A stretch of 64,000 nt of DNA from Clostridia bacterium. Its GTDB lineage: Bacteria; Bacillota; Clostridia; Oscillospirales; CAG-272. Positions within the stretch are counted from its first letter, which is position 1. The number at the start of each line of letters is the position of its first letter. Under the pieces are notes generated by a model. The model was not told the origin of the DNA. It did not search any database and saw only the letters and a list, made by a program, of their open reading frames with translations. A program made the translations under genes and the position numbers. The stretch covers positions 64,392 to 128,391 of the forward strand of contig JAFTKJ010000025.1 of NCBI GenBank assembly GCA_017453305.1. The letters are read 5' to 3'. Positions 1-10,115 of the stretch are shown piece by piece.

Positions 1-2
1 TT

Positions 3-1304
3 GCGGGGGACGTCAAGGAGCGCGTTGCAGACGGAAAATACGTTGTCGGTTCATCGAGCGGTGGTTCGGTCTGCCGCTTGTTGGGAAGCTTTTTTCCTTG
101 GAACACGTACGAATTTACGATTGATACGCTAAAGGGAGCTTCGGTTGGACTCCTTCTTTGCGGTGACGGCGGCGAGATTTCGGTTGTATTGCAAGAGGAT
201 CGGGCAATGGTCTTATGCTCCGAAAAACAGGTCGAATTTGAAGCACGGGTGCAAAAAAACGCCGTTTTTGCGGTCACGTTCCGCACGGGCGGCATCAGTT
301 TGTATTTGAATCACACACTTCTTGGTGACGTACCGCTGAAAACGATGCTCATCTACCGCAAGGAGAGTGTCTTTGAGCACTCCTCCGTTTTGATGCAGAC
401 AGAGCTGCAAGCCGGCGGCAGATGTGCGCTTTCGGGTGTGGAGTGGTATCTTTGCGGTGGAATCAGTCACGCAGACATCAAGCCCATCCGCTACGAGGAC
501 GGCACGCCGCTGATGGAGGGAGGCAGAGTTTTTTTGACCGTTTCCTCCCGTACCGAGGCAGAAATGTATCAATCTGTTATCTCATGGAATCCGACACTGT
601 GCGATTTTCGCATGGAGGGCGCGCTCTTTTTTGACGTGGGTGATGGGGAATGGTGCTCCGACGTGGCATCCTCGGTCATTTACGACCGTAACAGCGCGCG
701 TTGGCTGATCTGGATGTGCTCCTTTTCCCATGGCCACGTGTTGGCGCGCGGTGTTTCGCACGAGGATCCGCGCTTTGGCGTGCAGGTCATTGACGTGCGC
801 CCGATGGAGCCTGTTGCCAACGCCTCCTTGACGGATTTTGTCGGGGTAGAAGGGGACGAGGATCCCGATCTGCTCTACTGCAACGGGAAGTGGCATTTGG
901 CAATTTGTCGCGTTGAGCCGCAAACGGGATATCACTATTATCACTTTGTTTCGGATGATCCGTTTGACGGATTTACCTTTGCGGATCGTACGCCCACGGG
1001 TGAAAAAACGGGTGGTCTGTTTGTCAAGACCGAGGATGGTTATTGCTTTGTATGCGGCTCGGATTTTGGAAGCCGCGCGCGATACGACGTTTATCCATTG
1101 GAGGATTTTTCCACGCACGAGCGGTTGCAATGCGACTACGACGACGGCGGCTTTCGCGGCTGGGGTAGCGTGATGCTGCTGCCGGTTGGCGGCAGGCGCA
1201 GGTACGCGTGGATCACCTTTGACCGTCACAACGCAAGCTCCTACAATTGGAGCTACGGAAATTTATACGTGTTTGATTCCGATTACATCAAACGCGAGCC
1301 TTGA
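3..1304 (+). CDS. Partial carbohydrate-active enzyme-like protein (beta-propeller glycosidase fold?)
   Basis: The frame is already open at base 3, so the gene starts left of the window. A TTG at 78 is the first common start codon in view, but nothing marks it as the true start. The visible protein has a beta-rich first third that resembles a sugar-binding sandwich. A region follows that looks like a five-bladed propeller, with [13 protein letters not shown] near its centre and GWGSVMLLP near the end, as in the GH32/GH43/GH130 type of fold. I cannot assign catalytic residues, so the enzyme activity is inference. No signal peptide can be judged because the N-terminus is missing. The stop lies 23 bases before the uvrA start. 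A non-catalytic propeller protein is the main alternative. Confidence 0.45.
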   Translation, partial: AGDVKERVADGKYVVGSSSGGSVCRLLGSFFPWNTYEFTIDTLKGASVGLLLCGDGGEISVVLQEDRAMVLCSEKQVEFEARVQKNAVFAVTFRTGGISLYLNHTLLGDVPLKTMLIYRKESVFEHSSVLMQTELQAGGRCALSGVEWYLCGGISHADIKPIRYEDGTPLMEGGRVFLTVSSRTEAEMYQSVISWNPTLCDFRMEGALFFDVGDGEWCSDVASSVIYDRNSARWLIWMCSFSHGHVLARGVSHEDPRFGVQVIDVRPMEPVANASLTDFVGVEGDEDPDLLYCNGKWHLAICRVEPQTGYHYYHFVSDDPFDGFTFADRTPTGEKTGGLFVKTEDGYCFVCGSDFGSRARYDVYPLEDFSTHERLQCDYDDGGFRGWGSVMLLPVGGRRRYAWITFDRHNASSYNWSYGNLYVFDSDYIKREP

Positions 1305-1327
1305 ATTTTACAGAACAGGAGTTCTTT

Positions 1328-4153
1328 ATGCCCAATCAAATCAGCATCCGCGGTGTGCGGGTACACAATCTCAAAAACATCGACGTGGAGATCCCACGCG
1401 ATCAGCTCGTCATCATCACAGGGCTTTCCGGCTCGGGAAAGTCCTCGTTGGCGTTTGATACCGTATACGCCGAGGGACACCGCCGCTTTGTGGAGTCTCT
1501 TTCTTCCTATGCCCGTATGTTCCTGGGGCAATTGGACAAGCCGGATATCGACTCCATCGAGGGGCTTTCTCCCTCGATCTCCATCGATCAGAAGACCACC
1601 TCCCGAAATCCGCGCTCCACGGTGGGAACGGTGACCGAAATTTACGATTATCTGCGCCTTTTGTACGCGCGGATCGGCATTCCGCACTGTCCCGTTTGCG
1701 GCAAGGAGATCCGTCAGCAAACGGTGGATCAGATCATCGATCGCATCATGACCTTTCCCGAAGGAGAGCGTTTTATGGTGCTGGCTCCCGTGGTTCGGGC
1801 GCAAAAGGGCATGCACGAAAAGGTGTTTGCCGACGCGCGCAAGCGCGGCTACGTGCGCGTGCGCGTAGATGGAAATATGTACGATCTTTCCGAGGAGATC
1901 AAGCTTGACAAAAACAAAAAGCACAGCATAGACGTGGTGGTTGACCGCCTCGTGATGCGCGAGGGAATCGAGTCACGTCTTTCCGACTCGGTCGAGAATG
2001 CCTTGGGTGCCGCCGAGGGGCACGTAAGCGTTGTTACCGTTCCGCGTGACGACGGGGAGGTGCGTGAGCTGGAGTTTTCACAGAACTATGCCTGCGAGGA
2101 GCATGGCATCTCCTTTGGCGAATTGGAGCCGCGCATGTTTTCCTTTAACAATCCAACGGGTGCATGTCCCCATTGCGCAGGTCTTGGAGATTTGCAACGT
2201 ATTGCCGTGGAACGCCTGATCCCAAATAAAAAGCTGTCGCTCTCCGAGGGTGCCATTGCCGTAAACGGCTTTAAATCCTTGGAGGAGGAGAGCTGGAACG
2301 GTCCGCTCTTTTCCGCTGTGGGAAAGCGCTTTGGCTTTACCATGCAAACCCCCATCGAGGAGTTTACGGACGAGCAGTACCGCATGCTTTTGTACGGCAC
2401 GGGGGAGGAAAGATACGAGGTGCACCGCTGGTTTGGCAAGGAGGATCACCACCAGCTTGCCAAATTTGAGGGTATCGTTCCCATGATAGAAAACCGTATG
2501 AAAATGTACGGAAACGAATACTATACGCAGTTTATCGAGGAGGCGGCATGCCCCGAATGCGGCGGACAGCGCCTTTCTCCTACCTCTCTTTCGGTGACGG
2601 TGGGAGGCAAGAATATTCACGAGCTGTGCTCTCTGTCGGTCGTAGAGGCGTTGGAATTTGTCAATGCGCTGGAACTGACCGAAACCGAGCAGCAGATCGC
2701 CACCGAGATCTTAAAGGAGATCCGCGCGCGACTCGGATTTCTCGTCAGCGTGGGGCTGAACTACCTGACGCTCTCTCGCAAGGCGGGCACACTTTCGGGC
2801 GGTGAGGCACAACGCATCCGACTTGCTACGCAGATCGGCTCTTCACTGGTAGGCGTGCTGTATATTCTGGACGAGCCGAGCATCGGTTTGCATCAACGGG
2901 ATAACTCCAAGCTCATTGCCACCCTCAAGCGCCTGCGCGATCTCGGAAACACCGTGATCGTGGTGGAGCACGACGAGGAAACGATGGAGAATGCCGACTA
3001 TATCCTTGACATCGGTCCCGGTGCGGGTATCCACGGCGGTGAGGTGGTTGCGGCAGGAACGCCCGAGCAGATCATGCAAAATCCCAAATCCATCACCGGC
3101 GCGTATCTTTCCCGCCGCGAGAAGATCTCCGTACCCACGTCGCGCAGGGAGGGGAACGGAAACGCCTTGAAGATCGTCGGTGCGCGTCACAATAATCTGA
3201 AAAATATTGACGTGGAAATTCCGCTCGGCTGCTTCGTTTGCGTCACGGGTGTGTCCGGATCCGGAAAATCCTCCCTGATCAACGGCATTTTGCATCCCGT
3301 GCTTGCGGATCAGCTCAACCGCGCCATTACCTATCCCGGTAAGCACGAGCGCATTGAGGGGCTTGAGCATCTGGATAAGGTCATAGCCATTGACCAAAGC
3401 CCCATCGGGCGCATGCCCAGCTCCAATCCTGCAACTTATACGGGGCTATTTACCGATATCCGATCGCTCTTTGCGCAAACCAAGGATGCCAAGGCAAAGG
3501 GATTTGGACCGGGGCGCTTCTCCTTTAACGTCAAGGGCGGTCGCTGTGAGGCGTGCGAGGGCGACGGTGTCAAAAAGATCGAAATGCACTTTTTGCCCGA
3601 CGTGTACGTCACCTGCGACGTGTGTAAGGGAAAGCGCTACAACCGCGATACGCTGGACGTGCAATATAAAGGTAAGAATATTTTTGAGGTGTTAGATATG
3701 ACGGTGGAGGAGGGCTTGCACTTTTTTGAAGGACTCCCTGCCATTGAGCGCAAGCTGCAAACACTGTACGACGTTGGACTTGGATATATCAAGATCGGTC
3801 AGCCTGCCACCACCATTTCGGGCGGTGAGGCACAGCGCGTCAAGCTTGCCACCGAGCTTTCCAAGCGCGCTACGGGCAGAACCTTTTATATTCTGGACGA
3901 GCCGACGACGGGACTTCACACCGCCGACGTGGCAAAGCTGTTGGAGGTTTTGCAGCGCCTTTGCGATACCGGCAACTCGGTGCTGGTCATCGAGCATAAC
4001 CTCGACGTCATCAAATGTGCCGATCACATCATCGACCTCGGTCCCGAGGGCGGAGAGAGAGGAGGCACCGTGGTGGCAACCGGAACGCCCGAGGAGATCG
4101 CGCAAATCGAGAATTCCTATACGGGACAGTATCTGAAAAAGTATCTCTCTTGA
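1328..4153 (+). CDS. uvrA: UvrA, excinuclease ABC subunit A
   Basis: UvrA is the damage-recognition ATPase of nucleotide excision repair; it loads UvrB onto distorted DNA. The 941-residue product matches the usual length. Two ABC ATPase halves are visible, with Walker A motifs GLSGSGKSS near residue 32 and GVSGSGKSS near 639, and two [16 protein letters not shown] signatures. Cysteine pairs [20 protein letters not shown] and CDVCKGKR mark the zinc modules. I place the start at ATG 1328 rather than the TTG at 1301, because AGGAG at 1317-1321 is correctly spaced for it and [18 protein letters not shown] is the usual beginning. uvrB is not in the window. A strong terminator follows directly. Confidence 0.97.
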   Translation: MPNQISIRGVRVHNLKNIDVEIPRDQLVIITGLSGSGKSSLAFDTVYAEGHRRFVESLSSYARMFLGQLDKPDIDSIEGLSPSISIDQKTTSRNPRSTVGTVTEIYDYLRLLYARIGIPHCPVCGKEIRQQTVDQIIDRIMTFPEGERFMVLAPVVRAQKGMHEKVFADARKRGYVRVRVDGNMYDLSEEIKLDKNKKHSIDVVVDRLVMREGIESRLSDSVENALGAAEGHVSVVTVPRDDGEVRELEFSQNYACEEHGISFGELEPRMFSFNNPTGACPHCAGLGDLQRIAVERLIPNKKLSLSEGAIAVNGFKSLEEESWNGPLFSAVGKRFGFTMQTPIEEFTDEQYRMLLYGTGEERYEVHRWFGKEDHHQLAKFEGIVPMIENRMKMYGNEYYTQFIEEAACPECGGQRLSPTSLSVTVGGKNIHELCSLSVVEALEFVNALELTETEQQIATEILKEIRARLGFLVSVGLNYLTLSRKAGTLSGGEAQRIRLATQIGSSLVGVLYILDEPSIGLHQRDNSKLIATLKRLRDLGNTVIVVEHDEETMENADYILDIGPGAGIHGGEVVAAGTPEQIMQNPKSITGAYLSRREKISVPTSRREGNGNALKIVGARHNNLKNIDVEIPLGCFVCVTGVSGSGKSSLINGILHPVLADQLNRAITYPGKHERIEGLEHLDKVIAIDQSPIGRMPSSNPATYTGLFTDIRSLFAQTKDAKAKGFGPGRFSFNVKGGRCEACEGDGVKKIEMHFLPDVYVTCDVCKGKRYNRDTLDVQYKGKNIFEVLDMTVEEGLHFFEGLPAIERKLQTLYDVGLGYIKIGQPATTISGGEAQRVKLATELSKRATGRTFYILDEPTTGLHTADVAKLLEVLQRLCDTGNSVLVIEHNLDVIKCADHIIDLGPEGGERGGTVVATGTPEEIAQIENSYTGQYLKKYLS

Positions 4154-4155
4154 TT

Positions 4156-4213
4156 AAAATGGGAGTGAGTGGAGAATGCGTTTTTGCTTCTATTCACTCC
4201 CATTTTCTTTTTT
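4156..4213 (+). terminator. Intrinsic terminator after uvrA
   Basis: A perfect 13-bp inverted repeat (4156-4168 with 4194-4206, arm AAAATGGGAGTGA) encloses a 25-base loop and runs into a T-rich tail. It begins two bases after the uvrA stop codon and separates uvrA from the next promoter. Confidence 0.85.
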
Positions 4214-4247
4214 TAGAAAAACATTTTGATAAAATTTCAAAAAGTAC

Positions 4248-4276
4248 TTGACAAGAGAACTTTAGCGTGGTAAAAT
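4248..4276 (+). promoter_or_regulatory. Sigma-A promoter of the amino-acid ABC transporter operon
   Basis: A perfect -35 TTGACA (4248-4253) and a -10 TAAAAT (4271-4276) are separated by 17 bases. The first gene starts about 55 bases downstream of the -10 box. I saw no riboswitch or T-box in the short leader. Confidence 0.85.
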
Positions 4277-4330
4277 AGTAAAGCACTAAAGTTCGTGCGA
4301 AAAAAATCACAAATTTGAGGAGATTTTATC

Positions 4331-5122
4331 ATGAAAAGAATCACATCTCTCGTTCTCGCCCTCATTATGATGTTGGGCTGCGTTGCAATGTTTGCATCCT
4401 GCGGCAAGGAAAAGCTCGTTTGCGGCGTTACCATTTTTGAAAAAATGAACGAAAAAGACGCCAACGGCAACTGGACCGGCTTTGAGTCCGAGTTCGCAAT
4501 GGCAGTTGGCGAAATCCTTGGTATGGAAGTGGAATTCCAGGAAATCGTTTGGGAGCAGAAGTACAATGAGCTCAACTCCGGCGCAATCGATTGCATCTGG
4601 AACGGCTTTACCGCAAACTCCAGCGACAACGGCGTGAAGAGAAGCGACCTGGTTGATTTCTCTTACGGCTACATGCTCAACCAGCAGTGCATCGTTGTTA
4701 AGGCAAGCGATCTTGCTACCTACACCGACGAGGCAGCTCTCGCAGGCAAGAAGGCATGCGTTGAGGGCGGTAGTGCAGGCGAGGCTTACGCAAAGAGCGT
4801 AACCGATGAGGCAAACGTTGTAAAGACCACCGCGCAGATCAATGCGTTCACCGAGGTCAAGTCCGGTGCGGTTCAGTTCGCAGTTGTTGATATCGTGCTT
4901 GCACAGAACATCTGCGGTAAGGGCGACTACACCGACCTTGCAATCGTTGATGCAATCACGCTTGATTCCGAGATCTATGCAATCGGCTTCAGAAAGGGCA
5001 GTGAGCTGACCGCAAAGGTCAATGCCGCTATCAAGCAGCTCGAAGAGGACGGCACTCTTGCAGCTCTTGCAAAGAAGTACGGCTTTGAGAACGTGCTCCA
5101 GGTTACCGAAAACATCGATTAA
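4331..5122 (+). CDS. Polar amino-acid ABC transporter substrate-binding lipoprotein
   Basis: This is the extracytoplasmic receptor of an amino-acid importer. The N-terminus is a lipoprotein signal: Lys-Arg, a hydrophobic run, then a lipobox ending FASC with Cys at about residue 24, which would be lipidated and anchored to the outer face of the membrane. The remaining 240 residues have the periplasmic binding protein family 3 pattern, including GFESEFAMAVGEILGMEVEF and a C-terminal LAALAKKYGFE. A permease and an ATPase follow at 5157 and 5815, giving a complete type I importer. The ligand (cystine, glutamine, arginine or another) cannot be read from the sequence. A strong promoter at 4248 precedes it. 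Confidence 0.93.
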   Translation: MKRITSLVLALIMMLGCVAMFASCGKEKLVCGVTIFEKMNEKDANGNWTGFESEFAMAVGEILGMEVEFQEIVWEQKYNELNSGAIDCIWNGFTANSSDNGVKRSDLVDFSYGYMLNQQCIVVKASDLATYTDEAALAGKKACVEGGSAGEAYAKSVTDEANVVKTTAQINAFTEVKSGAVQFAVVDIVLAQNICGKGDYTDLAIVDAITLDSEIYAIGFRKGSELTAKVNAAIKQLEEDGTLAALAKKYGFENVLQVTENID

Positions 5123-5156
5123 TCGGCACTCGCTACATTAACAAAGGAAAATAAAC

Positions 5157-5801
5157 ATGCTTTTTTGGGAAGTTACGTTGAGCTTGCTGAACGGACTGGA
5201 ACAGACATGCCTGATTTTTGCGCTAACACTTGTGTTAGCGCTTCCTTTGGGTTTGGTTATTTCTTTCGGATCTATGTCCAAGTTCAAGCCGCTCGCTTAC
5301 GTTACAAAGGTATTCGTCTGGATCATTCGCGGCGTGCCGCTGATGCTTCAGGTTATCATCGTTTTCTACGTTCCGGGATTTATGTTCGGAACACCGCTTT
5401 TTTCGCGCTTTGGCTCGGTTATCGCCGCGTTTGTCATCAACTACGCGTGCTATTTCTCCGAGATCTACCGCGGCGGTATCGAGAGCATTTCCAAAGGACA
5501 GTACGAGGCAGGTCAGGTGCTTGGTATGACCAAGTCGCAGATCTTTTTCAAGATCGTTCTGATGCAGGTCGTCAAGCGCATTCTGCCCCCCATGTCAAAT
5601 GAAATTATCACCCTGGTCAAGGATACGGCGCTTGCGCGTGTTATCATGGTCGTTGAGATCATCCAGGCGGCGCAGAATTTTGCGGCATACGGTCTTATGT
5701 GGCCGCTCTTCTACACGGCGGTGTTCTATCTGATCTTCGTAGGACTCCTCTCGCTTCTGTTCGGATATTTCGAAAAGAAGCTTGGCTACTACAAGACGTA
5801 A
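5157..5801 (+). CDS. Polar amino-acid ABC transporter permease
   Basis: This is the membrane channel subunit of the importer, 214 residues with about five hydrophobic segments. The cytoplasmic coupling loop that docks on the ATPase is recognisable as EAGQVLGMTKSQIFFKIVLMQ at about residues 120-140, in the HisM/GlnP style. It lies 34 bases after the receptor gene. A ribosome-binding site for the ATPase gene overlaps its 3' end. Only one permease gene is present, so it probably forms a homodimer. Confidence 0.95.
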   Translation: MLFWEVTLSLLNGLEQTCLIFALTLVLALPLGLVISFGSMSKFKPLAYVTKVFVWIIRGVPLMLQVIIVFYVPGFMFGTPLFSRFGSVIAAFVINYACYFSEIYRGGIESISKGQYEAGQVLGMTKSQIFFKIVLMQVVKRILPPMSNEIITLVKDTALARVIMVVEIIQAAQNFAAYGLMWPLFYTAVFYLIFVGLLSLLFGYFEKKLGYYKT

Positions 5802-5814
5802 GGAGGGGGAAGAG

Positions 5815-6612
5815 ATGGCAATACTTGAAGTTCAGAATATCAAAAAGAGTTTTGGAAAGATCGATGTTCTCAAGGGCATCGGCTTTGAATTGGAAAAGGG
5901 AGAGGTTCTGACCATCATCGGTTCCTCCGGTAGCGGAAAGACGACGTTGCTGCGTTGCCTCAACTATCTTGAGGTGCCGGACAGCGGAAGAATTGTGGTA
6001 AACGGCAATACGGTATTCGATTCTGAGGAAAAAGACAAATATACCGACGAAAACATCCGTGCTTTACGCCTGCATTTCGGACTTGTATTTCAGTCCTTCA
6101 ATCTGTTTCCGCAATACACCGTGCTCGATAATATTATGTTGGCTCCAAAGCTTAAGCTCAAGGAGGGAATCAAAAACAAAACCGTTCCCGCCCAGGCAAA
6201 GAACGAGGAGTTGAACCGCATTCGTGAAAAGGCGTGTGCGCTCTTGGATATGGTAGGGCTCTCCGAAAAGGTGAATGCGTATCCCTTCCAGCTTTCGGGA
6301 GGTCAGCAACAGCGCGTTGCAATTGCGCGTGCACTTGCACTGGAGCCCGACGTGCTCTGCTTTGACGAGCCGACCTCGGCACTTGACCCGGAATTGACGG
6401 TGGAGGTTTTGCGCGTGATCAAGGATCTGAAAAAGACGGGCAGAACCATGGTTATCGTTACACACGAAATGGAATTTGCGCGTAACGTTTCCGATCGTAT
6501 CATTTACATGCGTGACGGCGTGATTGAGGCGCAGGGAACTCCCGAAGAGATTTTCGGAAACTCCCAAAACGCGCATTTGCAGCAGTTCCTCAACAGCGGA
6601 AAAGAATTTTAA
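5815..6612 (+). CDS. Polar amino-acid ABC transporter ATP-binding protein
   Basis: This is the ATPase that powers the importer encoded by the two preceding genes. The 265-residue product shows Walker A GSSGSGKTT, the Q-loop LVFQSFNLFPQYTVLDN, the signature LSGGQQQRVAIARALAL, Walker B VLCFDEPTSALDPE and a switch histidine in IVTHEM, as in the GlnQ/HisP family. I place the start at ATG 5815, after a strong AAGGAGGGGG at 5800-5809; a longer frame from 5782 would overlap the permease. A short charged insertion (KLKLKEGIKNKTVPAQAKNE) between the Q-loop and the signature is slightly unusual. A terminator follows. Confidence 0.96.
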   Translation: MAILEVQNIKKSFGKIDVLKGIGFELEKGEVLTIIGSSGSGKTTLLRCLNYLEVPDSGRIVVNGNTVFDSEEKDKYTDENIRALRLHFGLVFQSFNLFPQYTVLDNIMLAPKLKLKEGIKNKTVPAQAKNEELNRIREKACALLDMVGLSEKVNAYPFQLSGGQQQRVAIARALALEPDVLCFDEPTSALDPELTVEVLRVIKDLKKTGRTMVIVTHEMEFARNVSDRIIYMRDGVIEAQGTPEEIFGNSQNAHLQQFLNSGKEF

Positions 6613-6623
6613 TTCGATTTTTC

Positions 6624-6667
6624 AAGCACGAAAAGGTCTTGCTTTTGAAGACCTTTTCGTGCTTTTT
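6624..6667 (+). terminator. Intrinsic terminator after the ABC transporter operon
   Basis: A perfect 17-bp stem (6624-6640 with 6648-6664) has a 7-base loop and a T-run at its 3' foot. It closes the transporter operon 12 bases after the last stop codon. Confidence 0.92.
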
Positions 6668-6702
6668 TCATGCGATCGGGCACGTTTTTTTGATTAAAGT
6701 AC

Positions 6703-6731
6703 TTGACATATATATAATATAGGTGTATAAT
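6703..6731 (+). promoter_or_regulatory. Sigma-A promoter of the aromatic amino-acid operon
   Basis: TTGACA (6703-6708) and TATAAT (6726-6731) are both perfect and 17 bases apart. The start codon of the first gene lies only 31 bases past the -10 box. The leader therefore has no room for a T-box, riboswitch or peptide attenuator. Confidence 0.9.
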
Positions 6732-6762
6732 ATTTTTTATAATTTTCTTTTAAGAGGTAGTT

Positions 6763-7956
6763 ATGGTAAACGAGAAGATGAGAGGATTGGGCGCTTGCCG
6801 CTCGGTTATTCGCGAATTGTTTGAATACGGAAAAAAGAGAAAAGCGGAGATCGGCGCCGAAAACGTGTTCGATTTCAGCATCGGTAACCCCAGTGTACCG
6901 TCCCCCGAAGCGGTCAATGAAACTCTTGTGGGGCTCTTGCGCGAGCGTGACGCCGTCTCCTTGCACGGATATACCAGCGCGCAGGGCGATGTGGGCGTCA
7001 GACGTGCCATCGCCGATTACGTGGCAAGCACACACGGGGCTACGGTAGATCCCGATCTCATCTATCTTACCGTCGGTGCGGCGGCATCCCTTACGGTGTC
7101 GCTCACTGCACTTCTGGAGGCGGGAGACGAGGTCATTCTTCTGGCACCCTTCTTCCCGGAATACCGCGTGTTCGTGGAGCGTACGGGTGCCGTTGCGGTT
7201 CCCGTGCTTTGCAACACCAAAACCTTTCAGCCCGATTTTGAGGCGCTCCGCGCGGCAATTACCAAAAAGACGCGCGCCATCATCGTCAATTCTCCCAATA
7301 ATCCTACGGGAGCGGTGCTCACTCGCGAGAGCATCGAGGGGATTGCAAAGGTTTTGGAGGAGGCTTCCGCGGCAAACGGTGCGCCGATCTATCTGATTGC
7401 GGACGAGCCGTACCGCGAGCTTGTATACGGCGACGTAGAGGTTCCGTATCTGCCGCATTTCTACCGCAACACCTTGGTTTGCTATTCGTTCAGTAAATCT
7501 CTTTCTCTGCCCGGTGAACGCATTGGATATATCCTCGTCTCTCCGCAGGCGGATGACGCCGTAGCCGTATATCAGGCGGTGTGCGGAGCGGGTAGAGCGC
7601 TTGGCTTTGTCTGCGCACCTGCGCTGTTCCAGTATATGATCCCGTCGGTGCTGGGAATGACGTCGGATATTTCGATCTACGATCGCAATCGCCGTCTGCT
7701 GTACGATGCGCTGACCGAATACGGCTACGAGGCTGTCAAGCCCGACGGCGCGTTTTATCTGTTCGTCAAGGCACTTGAGGAGGATGCAAACGCATTTTGC
7801 GAAAGAGCAAAGCAATATGAGTTGCTCCTGGTGCCAAGCGACAGCTTCGGCTGTCCCGGTTACGTCCGCATTTCCTATTGCGTGACCACCGAGCAGATTC
7901 AAAAATCACTGCCTGCGTTCAAGCGTTTGGCAGAATCTTATCAGGCAGAGAAATAA
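6763..7956 (+). CDS. Pyridoxal-phosphate aminotransferase, class I/II, probably aromatic amino acids
   Basis: This is a fold-type I aminotransferase of 397 residues. The cofactor lysine is Lys245 in YSFSKSLSLPGERIGY, and NSPNNPTGAV, DEPYRE and a C-terminal YVRISYC are also typical. The family includes aspartate, aromatic and other transaminases, and substrate cannot be read from the sequence alone. Its place as first gene of an operon that otherwise makes phenylpyruvate and hydroxyphenylpyruvate suggests that it performs the last step to Phe and Tyr. AAGAGGTAG precedes the ATG. The next gene starts 4 bases after its stop. Confidence 0.88.
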   Translation: MVNEKMRGLGACRSVIRELFEYGKKRKAEIGAENVFDFSIGNPSVPSPEAVNETLVGLLRERDAVSLHGYTSAQGDVGVRRAIADYVASTHGATVDPDLIYLTVGAAASLTVSLTALLEAGDEVILLAPFFPEYRVFVERTGAVAVPVLCNTKTFQPDFEALRAAITKKTRAIIVNSPNNPTGAVLTRESIEGIAKVLEEASAANGAPIYLIADEPYRELVYGDVEVPYLPHFYRNTLVCYSFSKSLSLPGERIGYILVSPQADDAVAVYQAVCGAGRALGFVCAPALFQYMIPSVLGMTSDISIYDRNRRLLYDALTEYGYEAVKPDGAFYLFVKALEEDANAFCERAKQYELLLVPSDSFGCPGYVRISYCVTTEQIQKSLPAFKRLAESYQAEK

Positions 7957-7960
7957 AGCT

Positions 7961-9079
7961 ATGGCAGAAAATGAAAAAACGCCCTCTCTTTTAGAGGAGG
8001 CAAGACAAGAGATCAACGCGGTGGACGCCGAAATGGCGAAGCTGTTCGTTCGCCGCATGAAGGCAGCCGAAAAGGTCGCCGAATATAAAAAAATGCATGC
8101 GTTGCCCATTCTGGATGCCGCAAGAGAAGAGCTTGTGGTGCAGAACAACGCAAAGCTGGTTGAGGATGAGAACCTGCGCTCCTACTACGTCAACTTTATC
8201 CGTGGGAATATGGCGATCTCTCGCGCATATCAGCAACACCTCTTGGAGGGCATGCGCGTTGCTTACTGCGGTACCGAGGGGGCGTTTGCGCACATCGCCG
8301 CAGGAAAGATCTTTCCCGATTCCACGCGTGTTCCGTATAAGGATTTCGTATCGGCGTATCGCTCGGTCGAAAGCGGTGAATGCGACGTGGCGGTCCTTCC
8401 CGTAGAAAACAGCTACAACGGCGAGGTTGGACAGGTGACCGACCTGATGTTCTCGGGTTCTCTTTACGTCAGCGAAATGCTGGATCTTGCGGTGTCGCAC
8501 GATTTGCTTGTGCTTCCCGGAACACGCAAGGAGGATATTCGCGAGGTGGTCAGCCATCCGCAAGCGCTGGGGCAGTGCGCCGAATATATCCGCAATCAGG
8601 GCTGGAGCACCGCCGAGTATTCCAACACTGCGCTTGCCGCTCGCTACGTGGCAGAAAAGGGTGACCGTTCGGTTGCTGCCATTGCCAGCGAGGAGGCGGC
8701 AGAGGTCTTTGGCTTGGAGGTCATGGAGCGCAATATCAACGCCAGCCGCAGTAACACCACACGCTTTGCCGCGTTCTCCCGTGTGGAGAGTAAGCGTCAC
8801 TCCAAGCGTATGGGGGAGCATTTTATTCTGCTCTTTACCGTAAAGAACGAGGCGGGTGCACTTGCAAAGGCGGTCGACATTATTGGTCGCTTTGGCTTTA
8901 ACATGCGCACCCTGCGCAGCCGCCCGATGAAGGAGCTGCTGTGGCAGTATTACTTTTACGTGGAGGCAGAGGGCGACGTTTATACCGAGGCAGGCGAGTG
9001 GATGATGCGCGAATTAAGCCTGTTTTGCGATCGCTTAAAGCTGGCAGGAACTTATTTTAACGGGAATATTAAGGGTTGA
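7961..9079 (+). CDS. pheA: Bifunctional chorismate mutase / prephenate dehydratase
   Basis: The product converts chorismate to prephenate and then to phenylpyruvate, the Phe branch. An AroQ-type chorismate mutase helix bundle fills residues 5-85. Prephenate dehydratase follows, with YCGTEGAFAHIAA near residue 102 and the catalytic-type SNTTRFAAF near 264. An ACT regulatory domain ends the protein (GALAKAVDIIGRFGFNMRTL, then RSRPMKE). The ACT domain makes feedback by phenylalanine likely; that is known for the family and not shown here. Because the downstream TyrA has no mutase domain, this is the only chorismate mutase in the operon. Length of 372 residues is normal for the fused form. Confidence 0.95.
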   Translation: MAENEKTPSLLEEARQEINAVDAEMAKLFVRRMKAAEKVAEYKKMHALPILDAAREELVVQNNAKLVEDENLRSYYVNFIRGNMAISRAYQQHLLEGMRVAYCGTEGAFAHIAAGKIFPDSTRVPYKDFVSAYRSVESGECDVAVLPVENSYNGEVGQVTDLMFSGSLYVSEMLDLAVSHDLLVLPGTRKEDIREVVSHPQALGQCAEYIRNQGWSTAEYSNTALAARYVAEKGDRSVAAIASEEAAEVFGLEVMERNINASRSNTTRFAAFSRVESKRHSKRMGEHFILLFTVKNEAGALAKAVDIIGRFGFNMRTLRSRPMKELLWQYYFYVEAEGDVYTEAGEWMMRELSLFCDRLKLAGTYFNGNIKG

Positions 9080-9098
9080 ACGGAAAGGAGAGAGAACG

Positions 9099-10112
9099 AT
9101 GGTCATGCATTTGAATTTGCCCTCGGGCGGTTATGATATTTATCTGGAGCGCGGTGCGCTCAAGCGTGCCGGTGAGTTGCTCTCTCTGAATCGTCGCGTG
9201 CTGGTGGTCACCGATGACGGTGTACCTGCCGACTATGCCGCTTGCATTGCGGCTCAAAGTCGTGAGGCGCACGTTGTAACCGTACCGCAAGGGGAGGGGA
9301 GCAAAAGCTTTGCCACCCTGGAGCATCTTTGCAAGATCCTTTTGCAAAAGGGCTTTACGCGCAGTGATTGCGTGGTCGCCGTAGGCGGTGGCGTGGTTGG
9401 TGATCTTGCAGGCTTTGCGGCGGCATCCTACATGCGCGGTATCGACTTTTACAACGTTCCCACTACGGTGCTTTCTCAGGTCGATTCTTCCATCGGGGGA
9501 AAGGTTGCCATCAATCTGGAAAACGTTAAAAATATCGTTGGTGCGTTTTATCAGCCGCGTGCGGTATTGATCGATCCCGAGGTGCTTGCAACACTCCCTC
9601 GCAGACAGATCGCAAACGGACTTGCCGAGGCGGTCAAGATGTCACTTACGTCGGATGCCGAGCTGTTTGATCTGTTTGTCAAGGGACAAGGGGAGCGTGA
9701 GATCGATACGGTCATCGAGCGCTCGCTCCGCATCAAAAAAGCGGTTGTTGAGCAGGACGAGAAAGAAACGGGACTGCGCCGCATCCTTAACTTTGGGCAT
9801 ACGCTGGGTCACGGTATCGAGGGGGCACAAGAATTACACGGTTTGTACCACGGCGAGTGCGTGGCACTTGGAATGCTGCCGATGTGCTCCGACTCCGTGC
9901 GTGCGCAACTGATCCCCGTGTTGCAGGGGCTTGGACTTCCCACGGTGATTGCGGGAGATCTGGAGCAAATGCTTGCAACCGCATCGCACGACAAAAAGTG
10001 CGAGGGGGATGCGATCTCGGTGGTGTACGTAGAGGCGGCGGGTTCCTTTATCATGCGTAAAATGCCCATCGAGGAATGGAAGAACCAAATTCGAATGACG
10101 TTAGGGGGATAA
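9099..10112 (+). CDS. aroB: 3-Dehydroquinate synthase
   Basis: AroB closes DAHP into 3-dehydroquinate, the second shikimate step, using NAD+ and a divalent metal. The family block is clear: GGGVVGDLAGFAAASYMRG, VPTTVLSQVDSSIGGKVAIN and KNIVGAFYQP in residues 90-160. The metal-ligand region NFGHTLGHGIE with the later YHGECVALGM follows. At 337 residues it is slightly shorter than the 360-residue average. The start at ATG 9099 has GGAGAG upstream; ATG 9105 is a possible alternative. It lies 19 bases after pheA. Confidence 0.97.
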   Translation: MVMHLNLPSGGYDIYLERGALKRAGELLSLNRRVLVVTDDGVPADYAACIAAQSREAHVVTVPQGEGSKSFATLEHLCKILLQKGFTRSDCVVAVGGGVVGDLAGFAAASYMRGIDFYNVPTTVLSQVDSSIGGKVAINLENVKNIVGAFYQPRAVLIDPEVLATLPRRQIANGLAEAVKMSLTSDAELFDLFVKGQGEREIDTVIERSLRIKKAVVEQDEKETGLRRILNFGHTLGHGIEGAQELHGLYHGECVALGMLPMCSDSVRAQLIPVLQGLGLPTVIAGDLEQMLATASHDKKCEGDAISVVYVEAAGSFIMRKMPIEEWKNQIRMTLGG

Positions 10113-10115
10113 CCG

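Noticed and set aside
78..80. TTG as start of the first gene
   Set aside because: The frame continues upstream to base 3, and no ribosome-binding site precedes the TTG. I treat the gene as truncated by the window edge.
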